Both the position numbers and the translations under genes were made by a program. Shown here piece after piece: positions 31,740-40,731 of a DNA stretch of 64,000 nucleotides. Source of the DNA: Streptomyces marincola (GTDB taxonomy: Bacteria; Actinomycetota; Actinomycetes; Streptomycetales; Streptomycetaceae); NCBI RefSeq assembly GCF_020410765.1, contig NZ_CP084541.1, forward strand, positions 434,001 to 498,000, written 5' to 3'. Each line of letters opens with the position of its first letter. Within the stretch, counting starts at the first letter, position 1. A model generated the notes under the pieces. It had not been told where the DNA came from. It searched no databases and was given only the letters and a program-made list of their open reading frames with translations.

Positions 31740-33179
31740 TCACTGCCAACTGGCGTGCAGCGGCTTGCCCTCCGCGTATCCCGCGGCGCTCTGCACCCCG
31801 ACCACCGCGCGTTCGGCGAACTCCTCCAGGGTCGCCGCGCCCGAGTAGGTGCAGGCGGACCTGATCCCGGCCACGATGGAGTCGACGAGGTCCTCCACCC
31901 CGGGCCGGGCCGGATCGAGGAACATGCGCGAGGTCGAGATGCCCTCCTCGAACAGCGCCTTGCGCGCCCGGTCGTAGGCGGACTCCTCACTCGTCCTGTT
32001 CCGCACGGCACGTGCCGAGGCCATGCCGAAACTCTCCTTGTACAGCCGCCCGTCGGCGGTCTGCTGGAGGTCGCCGGGCGACTCGAAGGTGCCGGCGAAC
32101 CACGAGCCGATCATCACGTTCGACGCCCCCGCGGCCAGGGCCATCGCCACGTCCCTCGGGTGCCTGACCCCGCCGTCGGCCCACACGTGCTTGCCGAGCC
32201 TGCGCGCCTGCGCGGCGCATTCGAGCACGGCGGAGAACTGCGGGCGCCCCACGCCCGTCATCATGCGCGTGGTGCACATCGCGCCGGGACCCACGCCGAC
32301 CTTCACGATGTCGGCCCCCGCCTCGATCAGGTCCCTGGTGCCCTCGGCCGAGACCACGTTGCCCGCGACGACCGGCACCCCCGGGTCGAGGGCGCGCACC
32401 GCGCGCAGCGTCGAGATCATCGACTCCTGGTGGCCGTGCGCGGTGTCCACCACGAGCGTGTCGACCCCCGCTTCGAGCAGCGCCTTGGCCCGCCCGGCGA
32501 CGTCGCCGTTGATGCCGACGGCTGCGGCGACGCGCAGCCGCCCGTCCGCGTCGGTGGCCGGCGTGTACAGCGTCGCGCGCAGCGCGCCCTTGCGGTTGAG
32601 GATGCCGACGAGGCGGCCGTCGGCGCCGACGGCCGGGGCGATCTTGCGGTGCGCGCTGTCCAGCGTGTGGAACGCCTCGCGCGGGTCGAGGCCCGCGTCG
32701 AGCACCAGCAGGTCCCGGGACATCACCTCGCCCACCTGGGTGAACCGGTCGACGCCCAGCAGGTCGGCCTCCGTGACGATGCCGACCGGCCGTTCCGACG
32801 AGACCACCACGGCCGCGCCGTGCGCGCGCTTGGGGAGCAGGGCGAGCGCGTCGGCGACGGTCTGCGTGGGCGCCAGGACGATGGGGGTGTCGAGCACCAG
32901 GTGGCGGCGCTTGACCCAGCCGATGACCTCGGTGACGACGTCGAGCGGGATGTCCTGCGGGATCACCACGAGCCCGCCGCGGCGCGCCACGGTCTCCGCC
33001 ATCCGGCGGCCGGCGACGGCGGTCATGTTCGCCACGACCAGCGGGATCGTCGTGCCCGTGCCGTCCGGGGTGGCGAGGTCGACGGCCTGCCGGGAGCCGA
33101 CCGCGGAACGGTTGGGAATCATGAACACGTCGTCGTACGTCAGATCGTAGGACGGCGTGACGTCGTTGAGGAACCTCAT
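31740..33179 (-). CDS. guaB1: GuaB1-type IMPDH-related protein, probable GMP reductase
   Basis: 479 residues with the IMPDH/GMPR barrel. The inserted CBS pair spans about residues 95-205. The catalytic loop GVGPGAMCTTRMMTGVG carries C302. The true IMPDH flap residues and C-terminus differ: the end reads TYSGAATLEEFAERAVVGVQ. In actinobacteria this second paralogue, once called IMP dehydrogenase, has been shown in Mycobacterium smegmatis to be a GMP reductase, which recycles GMP to IMP with NADPH. That role is inferred here by family. ATG 33179 has AGGTGAGAG upstream. It is the last gene of the leftward run rpe-regulator-guaB1. Confidence 0.88.
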   Translation of the reverse strand: MRFLNDVTPSYDLTYDDVFMIPNRSAVGSRQAVDLATPDGTGTTIPLVVANMTAVAGRRMAETVARRGGLVVIPQDIPLDVVTEVIGWVKRRHLVLDTPIVLAPTQTVADALALLPKRAHGAAVVVSSERPVGIVTEADLLGVDRFTQVGEVMSRDLLVLDAGLDPREAFHTLDSAHRKIAPAVGADGRLVGILNRKGALRATLYTPATDADGRLRVAAAVGINGDVAGRAKALLEAGVDTLVVDTAHGHQESMISTLRAVRALDPGVPVVAGNVVSAEGTRDLIEAGADIVKVGVGPGAMCTTRMMTGVGRPQFSAVLECAAQARRLGKHVWADGGVRHPRDVAMALAAGASNVMIGSWFAGTFESPGDLQQTADGRLYKESFGMASARAVRNRTSEESAYDRARKALFEEGISTSRMFLDPARPGVEDLVDSIVAGIRSACTYSGAATLEEFAERAVVGVQSAAGYAEGKPLHASWQ

Positions 33180-33340
33180 GTCGCTCTCTCACCTGCTGCT
33201 GTACGGGTCCGGCCGGTGGGGAGCTGCGGCTCCTGTGTCAGTATCGCCGATCCCGGCGCGGAGGAACGAACCGCCCCGGCGCCGCGGGCGGGGGCGCTCG
33301 CCGCGGCGGGCGGGCCGCGGCGCGGCGCCGCCCGCCGCGG

Positions 33341-34387
33341 TCACGAGGCCCGCAGGTCGGGGTCCTCCCGGTCCAGGGCCGGCTGCCGTCCCGAGGGCTG
33401 CGCCAGCAGGCGGTCTGCGGCGGCGGTGTCGGTGACCAGGCTGGTCACCAGGCCGGAGCGCAGCACCGCCCCGATGGCGTCCGCCTTGCGACGGCCGCCC
33501 GCGATGGCGACCACCTCGGGCACGCGCCGCAGCCGGTCCGCCTCCACGGTGATGCACCGCTCCCCCAGGTCCCGCCCCACGCGGCGGCCGTCCTCGGCGA
33601 ACAGATGCGCCGACATCTCGGCCGCCACACCGAGCGAGGCGTAGTGCTCCCGCTCGTCCTTGCCGAGCATGTCGTGCACCGCCGAGATGCCCGGCTCCCA
33701 GGAGCCGATGGACACGGCGGCGATCGTCACCCGGTCGAAGAACTCGAACGCCGCGGCGATGCCGGGCTGCCGGCGCAGCGCCGCCGCCGTCCCCGGGTCG
33801 GGCAGCAGCATCGGCGCGTAGATCGGGTGCGCGGCGCCGCCCGAGACGGCCGCCGCCCGGCGCACCGCCTCGACCGAGCCGCGCTCCGCCGTGCCCGCGT
33901 CGTACACGCCGGTGAGCTGCACCACCGTGCAGGGCGGCAACTCCCGCAGCGCCGCCGCCATGTGGATCGTCGAGCGCCCCCACGCGAGCCCGAGCACGTC
34001 GCCCTCCGACACCAGCTCGCCCAGCAGCTCGGCCGCCACCTCCCCCAGGTGCTCGGGGTCCGGCGTGTCGTCCGCCGCGCCGGGCGGCGACTCGGCGACC
34101 ACGACGTGCCGCAGGCCGAACCGCGCGCGCAGCGCGTCGGACCGTTCCGCGTCGAGCTCCGCGGGCACCCGGATCTCGATGCGCACCAGGTCGTGCTCCA
34201 CCGCGGACTCCAGCACGCGGGCGACCTTGAACCGGCTGACGCCGAACTCGTCGGCGATCTGGATCTTCGACTTGCCTTCCAAGTAGAAGCGGCGCGCCAT
34301 CGCCGCCGCCTGCATCAGCTCGGCGGGCCCCATCCGTGTGGATGACCTCCCGGTCGGCACCGCACTCACCTCACTGTCCTCCGCCAT
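33341..34387 (-). CDS. SorC/DeoR-type sugar-binding transcriptional regulator
   Basis: 348 residues. The helix-turn-helix is at about 26-70 (MARRFYLEGKSKIQIADEFG, then SRFKVARVLESAVEHDLV). The large sugar-phosphate-binding domain follows (GDVLGLAWGRSTIHMAAAL, CTVVQLTGVY, VTIAAVSIGSWEPG, VVAIAGGRRKADAIGAVLRS). SorC proteins respond to phosphorylated sugars. It lies between rpe and guaB1 on the same strand, so pentose-phosphate or nucleoside metabolism is a reasonable guess at its regulon. ATG 34387 is preceded by a GGGGA motif. Confidence 0.9.
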   Translation of the reverse strand: MAEDSEVSAVPTGRSSTRMGPAELMQAAAMARRFYLEGKSKIQIADEFGVSRFKVARVLESAVEHDLVRIEIRVPAELDAERSDALRARFGLRHVVVAESPPGAADDTPDPEHLGEVAAELLGELVSEGDVLGLAWGRSTIHMAAALRELPPCTVVQLTGVYDAGTAERGSVEAVRRAAAVSGGAAHPIYAPMLLPDPGTAAALRRQPGIAAAFEFFDRVTIAAVSIGSWEPGISAVHDMLGKDEREHYASLGVAAEMSAHLFAEDGRRVGRDLGERCITVEADRLRRVPEVVAIAGGRRKADAIGAVLRSGLVTSLVTDTAAADRLLAQPSGRQPALDREDPDLRAS

Positions 34388-34492
34388 GTGTCCCCGCTCA
34401 CGTCTCCGCGTTCATCCTCGCAGATGCCGGGCACCGCCGAGCCGGGTGCCGCACACCCCCGGGCGGCACGGCACCTGATCGACAGCAGCTGT

Positions 34493-35167
34493 TCATCCCG
34501 CCGTGGGCCCGGAAGCGGCCCGCCGCGCCTGCTCGCGCAGCGCGGCGACCGCCGCCGCGGGGTCGTCGGCCCCGTAGACGGCCGAGCCCGCGACGAACAC
34601 GTCCGCGCCCGCCTCGGCGCACCGCTCGATCGTCGACGCGGAGACCCCGCCGTCCACCTGGAGCCACAGCGGCAGCCCGTGGCGGTCGATGAGCTGCCGG
34701 GTCCGCCGGATCTTCGGCAGCATGACGTCGAGGAACGCCTGCCCGCCGAAGCCCGGCTCGACGGTCATCACCAGGACCATGTCGAGTTCGGGCAGCAGGT
34801 CCTCGTAAGGTTCGATCGGCGTGGCCGGCTTCAGCGCGAGCGAGGCCCGCGCGCCCTTGGCCCTGATCTCCCGTGCCAGCCGGACCGGGGCCGCGGCGGC
34901 CTCGGCGTGGAAGGTCACCGAGCCCGCGCCCGCCTCGACGTACTGCGGCGCCCACCGGTCGGGGTCCTCGATCATCAGGTGGCAGTCGAGCGGGGTACGG
35001 GTGGCCCGGCCCAGCGCCTCGACGACGGGCAGTCCGAGCGTCAGGTTGGGCACGAAGTGGTTGTCCATCACGTCGATGTGCAACCAGTCGGCGCCCTCGA
35101 CGGCGGCGGCCTCCTCGGCGAGGCGCGCGAAGTCGGCCGACAGCATACTGGGGTTGATCTGAGCCAT
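34493..35167 (-). CDS. rpe: Ribulose-phosphate 3-epimerase
   Basis: 224 residues. It interconverts ribulose 5-phosphate and xylulose 5-phosphate in the pentose phosphate pathway. Motifs: INPSMLSADFARL, WLHIDVMDNHFVPNLTLG with the metal His and catalytic Asp, CHLMIEDPDRW, VMTVEPGFGGQAF, and VDGGVSASTIERCAEAGADV. ATG 35167 has no Shine-Dalgarno; an AATACT box ends 6 bases upstream, so this too may be leaderless, with less certainty than for the genes at 17058 and 19652. Confidence 0.97.
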   Translation of the reverse strand: MAQINPSMLSADFARLAEEAAAVEGADWLHIDVMDNHFVPNLTLGLPVVEALGRATRTPLDCHLMIEDPDRWAPQYVEAGAGSVTFHAEAAAAPVRLAREIRAKGARASLALKPATPIEPYEDLLPELDMVLVMTVEPGFGGQAFLDVMLPKIRRTRQLIDRHGLPLWLQVDGGVSASTIERCAEAGADVFVAGSAVYGADDPAAAVAALREQARRAASGPTAG

Positions 35168-35234
35168 GGCCGCAAGTATTCAGCATCACGGCCGGCGCCC
35201 CGCGCGCCCCCCGGCCGCGGGAGGTGCGCACCGG

Positions 35235-35289
35235 GGCGCGCGGCACACCCTCCCCGGCGCGCGGCACACCATGCCCGGCGCGCGGCGCC
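35235..35289. repeat. Three 21-bp-spaced GC-rich repeats
   Basis: GGCGCGCGGCACACC occurs at 35235 and 35256, and the variant GGCGCGCGGCGCC at 35277, a strict 21-bp period, close to two helical turns. It is in the gap between rsmB and rpe. Confidence 0.8.
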
Positions 35290-35311
35290 TCGTTCGGAAA
35301 CGCGCGACCCC

Positions 35312-36727
35312 CTACCGCGTGCGCCGCAGCAGGGCCAGGTACATCGCGTCGGTGCCGTGCAGGTGCGGCCACAGCTGGACATCGGGGCCCTCGCCGAGCG
35401 CGGGCACCCCGGGCAGCAGGGGGCGCGCGTCGACGCGTTCCACGCCGATGCCGTCGAGCCCCTTCAGCACGTCGCCCACGACCAGACGGGTCTCGGCCAG
35501 GTGCGGAGAACACGTCGCGTAGCCCACCACCCCGCCGGGTCTCACCGCGGCCAGGGCGCCGCGCAGCAAGTCGCGCTGGAGCGCGGTGAGTCGGTCCAGG
35601 TCCTCGGGACGGCGGCGCCAGCGCGCCTCCGGGCGGCGGCGCAGCGCGCCGAGACCCGTGCACGGCACGTCCACCAGGACCCGGTCGAACGTGCCGGGCC
35701 GCCACGCGGGCCTGGTGCCGTCGGCGACGACCGCGTGCGCCGGGCCCGGATTGCCCGCCAGCGCGCGGGCCACGAGCCGGGCCCGGTGCGGCTGCTTCTC
35801 GGCGGCCACCAGCGCGGCGCCGCGCTCGGCCGCCAGGGCCGCGAGCAGGGCGGCCTTGCCGCCTGGACCCGCGCAGCCGTCGAGCCAGCGGGCGTCGCGG
35901 CCGGTCAGCGGGGCGTTGGCCAGCGCGAGAGCCACCAGTTGGCTGCCCTCGTCCTGCACGCCGGCCCTGCCCTCGCGGACGGGGTCGAGCGCGCCGGGCT
36001 CGCCGCCCTCGGCCAGCCGCGCCGCGTAGGGGGAGTAACGGCCGGGCTCCGCGCGGCCGTCGGCGAGCAGTTCGGCCACGGTGGAACGGCCGGGGCGGGC
36101 GGCCAGCGTCACCCGCGGCCTGTCGTTGTCGGCCGCGAGCAGGCTCTCGATCCCTTCGCGGTCGCCGCCGAGCGCGTCCCACAGGGCGGAGACGATCCAG
36201 CGCGGGTGCGCGTGCACCAGCGCCAGGTGCTGCTCCGGGTCCTCGTCGTACGGCGGGGCGACCCGCTCAAGCCACCCGTCGAGGTCGTGCGCGGTGACCT
36301 TGCGCAGCACCGCGTTGACGAACTTCGCCCGCCCGTCGCCCAGCACGCAGCGCGCCAGCTCGACGGAGGCGCTGACCGCCGCGTGGCTCGGGATGCGGGT
36401 GCCGAGCAGCTGGTGCGCGCCGAGCGAGAGCACGTCGAGCACCGGCGGGTCGACCTCGCGCAACGGCCGGTCCACACACGCGGCGAGCACGGCGTCGTAG
36501 GTGCCCTGGCGGCGCAGCGTGCCGTACACCAGCTCGGTGGCCAGGGCGGCATCGCGCGCGTCGAGCGTGCCGTCCGCCCTGGCCTTGGCGAGCATCGGGG
36601 GCAGGACCAGGTTGGCGTACGCGCCGCGCTCGTCGACGGCGCGCAGCGCGTCGAAGGCGAGCAGGCGCACCGGGTCCCTGCGGGGCTTGCGGTAGGGCCT
36701 GTCGGGACGGCGCGGCCGGGTGCTCAC
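35312..36727 (-). CDS. rsmB: 16S rRNA m5C967 methyltransferase RsmB
   Basis: 471 residues. The N-terminal part is a NusB-like RNA-binding domain (LLAFDALRAVDERGAYANLV, ATELVYGTLRRQGTYDAVL). The C-terminal Rossmann methyltransferase has WLDGCAGPGGKAALLA (SAM), VDVPCTGLGALRRRPEARW and YATCSPHLAE, which hold the two family cysteines. GTG 36727 is chosen because the protein aligns from there; the frame is open to 36871 into fmt. It follows fmt by 44 bases, the common actinobacterial order. Confidence 0.95.
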   Translation of the reverse strand: MSTRPRRPDRPYRKPRRDPVRLLAFDALRAVDERGAYANLVLPPMLAKARADGTLDARDAALATELVYGTLRRQGTYDAVLAACVDRPLREVDPPVLDVLSLGAHQLLGTRIPSHAAVSASVELARCVLGDGRAKFVNAVLRKVTAHDLDGWLERVAPPYDEDPEQHLALVHAHPRWIVSALWDALGGDREGIESLLAADNDRPRVTLAARPGRSTVAELLADGRAEPGRYSPYAARLAEGGEPGALDPVREGRAGVQDEGSQLVALALANAPLTGRDARWLDGCAGPGGKAALLAALAAERGAALVAAEKQPHRARLVARALAGNPGPAHAVVADGTRPAWRPGTFDRVLVDVPCTGLGALRRRPEARWRRRPEDLDRLTALQRDLLRGALAAVRPGGVVGYATCSPHLAETRLVVGDVLKGLDGIGVERVDARPLLPGVPALGEGPDVQLWPHLHGTDAMYLALLRRTR

Positions 36728-36771
36728 GGTGCGGTCAACTCCGGGTGGTACGGGACGGGTGCGGTGCAAGC

Positions 36772-37713
36772 CTACGGCTGCGGCGCGGTCAGCCGCTCCC
36801 CGGCCGCGACCCGGACGCCGCGCGCCCAGTCGGCGGCGCGCATCGGCTTCTTGCCCTGCGGCTGCACCCACAGCAGCTCGACGGCGTGCGAGCCGGTCCC
36901 CACGTGGACCGACTGCTTGTCCGCGGCCAGCTCGCCCGGGGCGAGCCCCGCGCGCGCGGGCGCCGGCGCGACCTGCCGCAGCTTCAGCCGCTCGCCGCGG
37001 AAGACCGTCCAGGCGCCGGGCGCCGGCGTGCAGGCGCGCACCTGGCGGTCGACGTGCAGGGCGGGCGCGTTCCAGTCGACGGCGGCGTCCTCGACGGTGA
37101 GCTTCGGTGCCATGCTCACGCCCTCGGCCGGCTGCGGCCTGGCCGTCAGCGTGCCGTCCTCGATGCCGTCCATGGTCGCGGCGAGCAGCCCGGCCCCGGC
37201 GAGCGCGAGCCGGGTCAGCAGGTCGCCGCTGGTGTCCTCGGGCCTGATCCGCTCGGTCAGCAGGCCGAACACGGGACCGGAGTCGAGTCCCTCCTCGATC
37301 TGGAACGTGGCCGCCCCGGTGATCTCGTCGCCCGCGAGCAGGGCCCGCTGCACCGGCGCCGCGCCGCGCCAGGCGGGCAGCAGGGAGAAGTGCAGGTTGA
37401 CCCAGCCCCTGGCCGGGATGTCGAGGGCCGCCTTGGGCAGGAGCGCGCCGTAGGCGACGACGGGGCAGCAGTCGGGGGCGATCTCGCGGAGGCGGTCGAG
37501 GAACGCCGGTTCCCTGGGGCGCGCGGGCGTGAGGACCTCGATCCCCGCCTCGTCGGCGCGCTCGGCCACGGGGCTGCGCACCAGGCGGCGCCCGCGCCCC
37601 GCGGGGGCGTCGGGCCGGGTGACGACGGCGACCACCTCGTGCCGCTCCGAGGCCAGCAGGGCGTCCAGGGCGGGAACGGCCACCTCGGGCGTGCCGGCGA
37701 AGACAAGCCTCAT
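36772..37713 (-). CDS. fmt: Methionyl-tRNA formyltransferase
   Basis: 313 residues. It formylates initiator methionyl-tRNA using 10-formyl-tetrahydrofolate. The start MRLVFAGTPEVAVPALDALL, the core NLHFSLLPAWRGAAPVQRAL with the catalytic Asn and His, the flexible loop region GAATFQIEEGLDSGPVF, and the C-terminal OB-like domain are all recognisable. ATG 37713 starts the canonical N-terminus; the frame extends to 37776 without similarity. Confidence 0.97.
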   Translation of the reverse strand: MRLVFAGTPEVAVPALDALLASERHEVVAVVTRPDAPAGRGRRLVRSPVAERADEAGIEVLTPARPREPAFLDRLREIAPDCCPVVAYGALLPKAALDIPARGWVNLHFSLLPAWRGAAPVQRALLAGDEITGAATFQIEEGLDSGPVFGLLTERIRPEDTSGDLLTRLALAGAGLLAATMDGIEDGTLTARPQPAEGVSMAPKLTVEDAAVDWNAPALHVDRQVRACTPAPGAWTVFRGERLKLRQVAPAPARAGLAPGELAADKQSVHVGTGSHAVELLWVQPQGKKPMRAADWARGVRVAAGERLTAPQP

Positions 37714-37839
37714 CGTGCGGTATTCACCTCTCGTGGACGGTGCGGGCGAGGAGCGCACCCGCGGGGCGGCTGGCAAGTCTACGGTCCGCCGGGGCCCGGC
37801 GCCGCCAGGGGCGTGCAGGTCATCGGGCGCCGCGCCGAG

Positions 37840-37891
37840 TTGACAATGCGCGCCGCCAGCGTGACCCCGACGGGCGGTGGCGCGTTGTCAA
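37840..37891. repeat. 52-bp interrupted palindrome between fmt and the HTH gene
   Basis: TTGACAATGCGC (37840-37851) and GCGCGTTGTCAA (37880-37891) are complementary in 11 of 12 positions, and part of the interior (GCCGCC with GGCGGT) can extend the stem. It sits in the divergent gap between fmt and the gene at 37958. It could be an operator, possibly for the HTH protein next to it, or an RNA hairpin. Confidence 0.55.
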
Positions 37892-37957
37892 GACAGATTG
37901 ACCGCAACGGGCCGTTTTGGGGCCCGCTTCCTTGACGCCGGTTCGAGAGGCTTGTTC

Positions 37958-38461
37958 ATGGCCGACCACGCCACCCCTGACGCTCAGGCACGGGCCAGCT
38001 TGCATGTGCTGGTGCGGGACATCGAGCGGGTCCGCCGCCAGGTGGACGCGCTGCGCACCCTCACCGCTCAGCTCGGCAACGTCTACCGCCCGCGCCGCAC
38101 CGGGCCATCGGCCGGATTCGTGGTGTACGGGCGGGCCCCCGCGCCGACGGTGCGCCTCGCGCAGGAACTCAGGGACAGTGTCGAGTCCCTGGTGACGGCG
38201 GCGGTGGACTTCGACCGTTCGCTCGGCTTCTCCTGGGACGCCGTGGGCTCCGCGCTCGGCGTGACCAAGCAGGCGGTGCACCGCCGCTACGGGGCGCGCC
38301 GGCCCGCGGGCGCGCCGCCGGCCCCGGCACGCGAGGCGGGGCGGCCCGAGGTGGCGGTGCCGCCCGCGGTGCCGCAGGCACGCGGGGTACCGGGGCAGGG
38401 CGGCCCGCCGGGAGTGGACGAGGCGCGGCCCGGCGCGTTCCCCGGGCAGCGCAGCGGCTGA
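37958..38461 (+). CDS. Small helix-turn-helix protein of unknown function
   Basis: 167 residues. The first part is helical (SLHVLVRDIERVRRQVDALR). Residues 90-110 (FSWDAVGSALGVTKQAVHRRYG) form a clear sigma-70-region-4/MerR-like helix-turn-helix. The C-terminal 55 residues are Pro/Gly/Ala-rich and likely disordered. No effector domain is seen. ATG 37958 has GAGAGG upstream. It lies between fmt and priA in Streptomyces as far as I recall. DNA binding is inferred from the motif; no target is known, though the adjacent 52-bp palindrome is a candidate. Confidence 0.8.
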   Translation: MADHATPDAQARASLHVLVRDIERVRRQVDALRTLTAQLGNVYRPRRTGPSAGFVVYGRAPAPTVRLAQELRDSVESLVTAAVDFDRSLGFSWDAVGSALGVTKQAVHRRYGARRPAGAPPAPAREAGRPEVAVPPAVPQARGVPGQGGPPGVDEARPGAFPGQRSG

Positions 38462-38470
38462 GGCGCGCGG

Positions 38471-38490
38471 CGCCGGGCCGCGGCCCGGCG
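38471..38490. terminator. Bidirectional terminator, perfect 20-bp palindrome
   Basis: CGCCGGGCCG followed by CGGCCCGGCG, between the converging HTH gene and priA, ending one base before the priA stop codon. Confidence 0.6.
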
Positions 38491-40620
38491 TCAGCCGATG
38501 TCGGCCGGGTCGATCAGCACGCGCGCCACGGCTCCGTCGCGCTGCGCGAGCCGGGCCGCCCTGGCCGTCTTCAACGCGCGGGCGAGCGCGGCCCCGCGGC
38601 CCGGGGGCACCCGGACCAGCGCCCGTTCCCAGCGCTCGCCCGGCGGCGGGTCGCCGGTGCGGCGCGGGCGGCCCGGGTCCGCGGCCGGAAGCGGCACGGG
38701 GCCGAGGACCTCGGCCTCCGGCGGCAGTTCCGCGCCGCCGAGCAGCGCGGCCACCGCGTCCTGCGGCCCGGTGACCGCCGCCATGCGCGAGACCGGCGGG
38801 AAGCCGAGCGCGGCGCGGTCGGCCAGCTCGCGCCGCGCGTGGCCCGCCGGGTCCCAGCGCACGAGCGACTGGACGGGGCGCACGGCGGACTCCGCGAGCA
38901 CCACGACCGTGCCGCCCGCCGCTTGGGGCCTGACCAGGGCCGCGGCGTTCAGCCAGCGGCGCAGCGCCTCCTCCCCCGCCCGCAGGTCGGGCCGCCCGAG
39001 CAGCGCCCACCCGTCGAGCAGCAGGGCCGCCGCGTAGCCGGGTCCTGCGGCCACGGGTTCTGCCCCCGGGGTGCTCACGACGAGGGCGGGAGCGTCGGGC
39101 ACCGTGTCGAGGACGTGGTCGCGCCCCGAGGTGCGCACGGGAACGGCGGGGAACGCCCGCCCCAGCTCCTCCGCCGTCCGCCTGGCCCCGATCACGACGG
39201 CGCGCAGCCGCGTGCCGCCGCAGTCCCGGCAGTGCCAGTCCGGCTGGCGCGTGCCGCACCAGCCGCAGCCGAGCACCTCGTCCGCGGCCTCCGCGGCCAG
39301 CGGGCCGTGGCAGTGGCCGCAGCGGGCCTGGGCGCGGCAGCGGTGGCAGGCCAGGTGCGGCGCGTAGCCGCGGCGCGGCACCTGCACGAGCACCGGGCCT
39401 TCGGCGAGCCCGGCGCGCAGCGCGTGCCAGGCGACGGTGGGCAGCCGGGCCGACCTGGCGGCCTCGTCCCTCGCCTGGTCCTCGTCGCCCACGGTCCGCA
39501 CCAGCGGGGCCGCCGCACGCACGGTGTCCCGGTCGGCGGCCAGCGGGCGGGCCCAGCCGGTCTCGACGAGCTGGGCCGCCTCGGCGGTCACGGCGTGCCC
39601 GCCGAGCAGGACGGCGGCGCCCTCCTGGGCGGCGCGCAGCACGAGGACGTCGCGGGCGTGCGGACGCGGCGCGTGCTCGTCGCGATGCGCCGGGTCGCCG
39701 TCGTCCCAGACGGCCGCGATGGCCAGGTCGTGCACGGGCGCGAACATCGCGGCCCGCGTGCCCACGACGCCGCGCACGGCTCCCCGGCTGACGGCGAGCC
39801 AGCGCCGGTAGCGCGCCTCGCGCCCCGCGTCGGCGGTCAGCAGCACGTGGGCGCCGCCGCCGGTCAGCGCGGTCAGCGCGGCGTCGACACGGGCCGCGGC
39901 CCGGCCGTCGGGCAGGACGGCGAGCGCGCCCCGGCCGGCGGCCAGCGCGGTGGCCAGCGCGGTGGCCAGCTCCTCGGCCCAGCCGGGTCCTGGCAGCGCG
40001 GTCCACACGGCCCGCGGCGCCTCGCCGCGGGCGACGGCGTCGAGGAAGCCGGGCCCGTGCGGGTAGCGGGCCCAGCCGCCGGGTCCTGGCGGCGCGGGCG
40101 GGGCCTGCGGTCCCGCGGACGGCTGCCGTTCCGCGCGGGCCATGCGGGGCGGCACCGCGAGGGCGACGACATCGGCGAGGGTCCCCGCGTACCGGTCGGC
40201 CACCGCGCGGCACAGGCGCAGGAGCGTGGGCGTGAGGACCCGTTCGGTGGAGAGCACCTGGGCGAGCGGGGCGAGCACGCCGGGGAAGTCGGAGTCGGCG
40301 CGCCGTTCGACGATGTACCCGTTGATCAGACGGCCGCCCTCGCGGCGGCCGTCGCGCTGGCCGGCGCCGAAGCGGACCCTGACCCTGACGCCCGGCTGGG
40401 CCTCGGCGTCCATGGCCGCGGGCACCGCGTAGTCGAAGTAGCGGTCGAGGTGGACCAGGCCCTTGTCGACCAGCACGCGGGCGACGGGCAGGTGCTCCGC
40501 GGGCCGGGCGCCGCGCCAGGTGCGCGGCCTGGCCCGGGGGGCCGCGCCGCCGCGGGCGGCGGCGCGCAGCAGCGCCAGCTGCTCACCGCCGCGCGCTTCC
40601 CGTTCCGCTGCCTCGCCCAC
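38491..40620 (-). CDS. priA: PriA-like primosomal protein without helicase motifs
   Basis: 709 residues. The N-terminal 3'-DNA-binding domain (VARVLVDKGLVHLDRYFDYA) and the two-zinc cluster (CHRCRAQARCGHCHGPLAAE, then CGWCGT and CRDCGG) are conserved. The ATP-binding motifs are not: the Walker A position reads AVLPDGRAAARVDAAL without a lysine, and the DEAH position reads AIAAVWDDGD. Loss of ATPase motifs is known for actinobacterial PriA, so it probably keeps a structural role in replication restart without unwinding DNA. GTG at 40620. It follows metK by 111 bases. Confidence 0.93.
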   Translation of the reverse strand: MGEAAEREARGGEQLALLRAAARGGAAPRARPRTWRGARPAEHLPVARVLVDKGLVHLDRYFDYAVPAAMDAEAQPGVRVRVRFGAGQRDGRREGGRLINGYIVERRADSDFPGVLAPLAQVLSTERVLTPTLLRLCRAVADRYAGTLADVVALAVPPRMARAERQPSAGPQAPPAPPGPGGWARYPHGPGFLDAVARGEAPRAVWTALPGPGWAEELATALATALAAGRGALAVLPDGRAAARVDAALTALTGGGAHVLLTADAGREARYRRWLAVSRGAVRGVVGTRAAMFAPVHDLAIAAVWDDGDPAHRDEHAPRPHARDVLVLRAAQEGAAVLLGGHAVTAEAAQLVETGWARPLAADRDTVRAAAPLVRTVGDEDQARDEAARSARLPTVAWHALRAGLAEGPVLVQVPRRGYAPHLACHRCRAQARCGHCHGPLAAEAADEVLGCGWCGTRQPDWHCRDCGGTRLRAVVIGARRTAEELGRAFPAVPVRTSGRDHVLDTVPDAPALVVSTPGAEPVAAGPGYAAALLLDGWALLGRPDLRAGEEALRRWLNAAALVRPQAAGGTVVVLAESAVRPVQSLVRWDPAGHARRELADRAALGFPPVSRMAAVTGPQDAVAALLGGAELPPEAEVLGPVPLPAADPGRPRRTGDPPPGERWERALVRVPPGRGAALARALKTARAARLAQRDGAVARVLIDPADIG

Positions 40621-40731
40621 GGCACCCAGTACATCAAACGGGTCGGACGCCCGTGTGCCGCCCGGGGCGGCACGGCGTCACCTGCGGGCCGGGGCGGGGG
40701 GCGCGGCGGGGCGCCCCCCGGCGGCGGTGCC

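Noticed and set aside
34388..37453. 1021-codon forward frame across rpe, rsmB and fmt
   Set aside because: Shadow of three conserved reverse genes.
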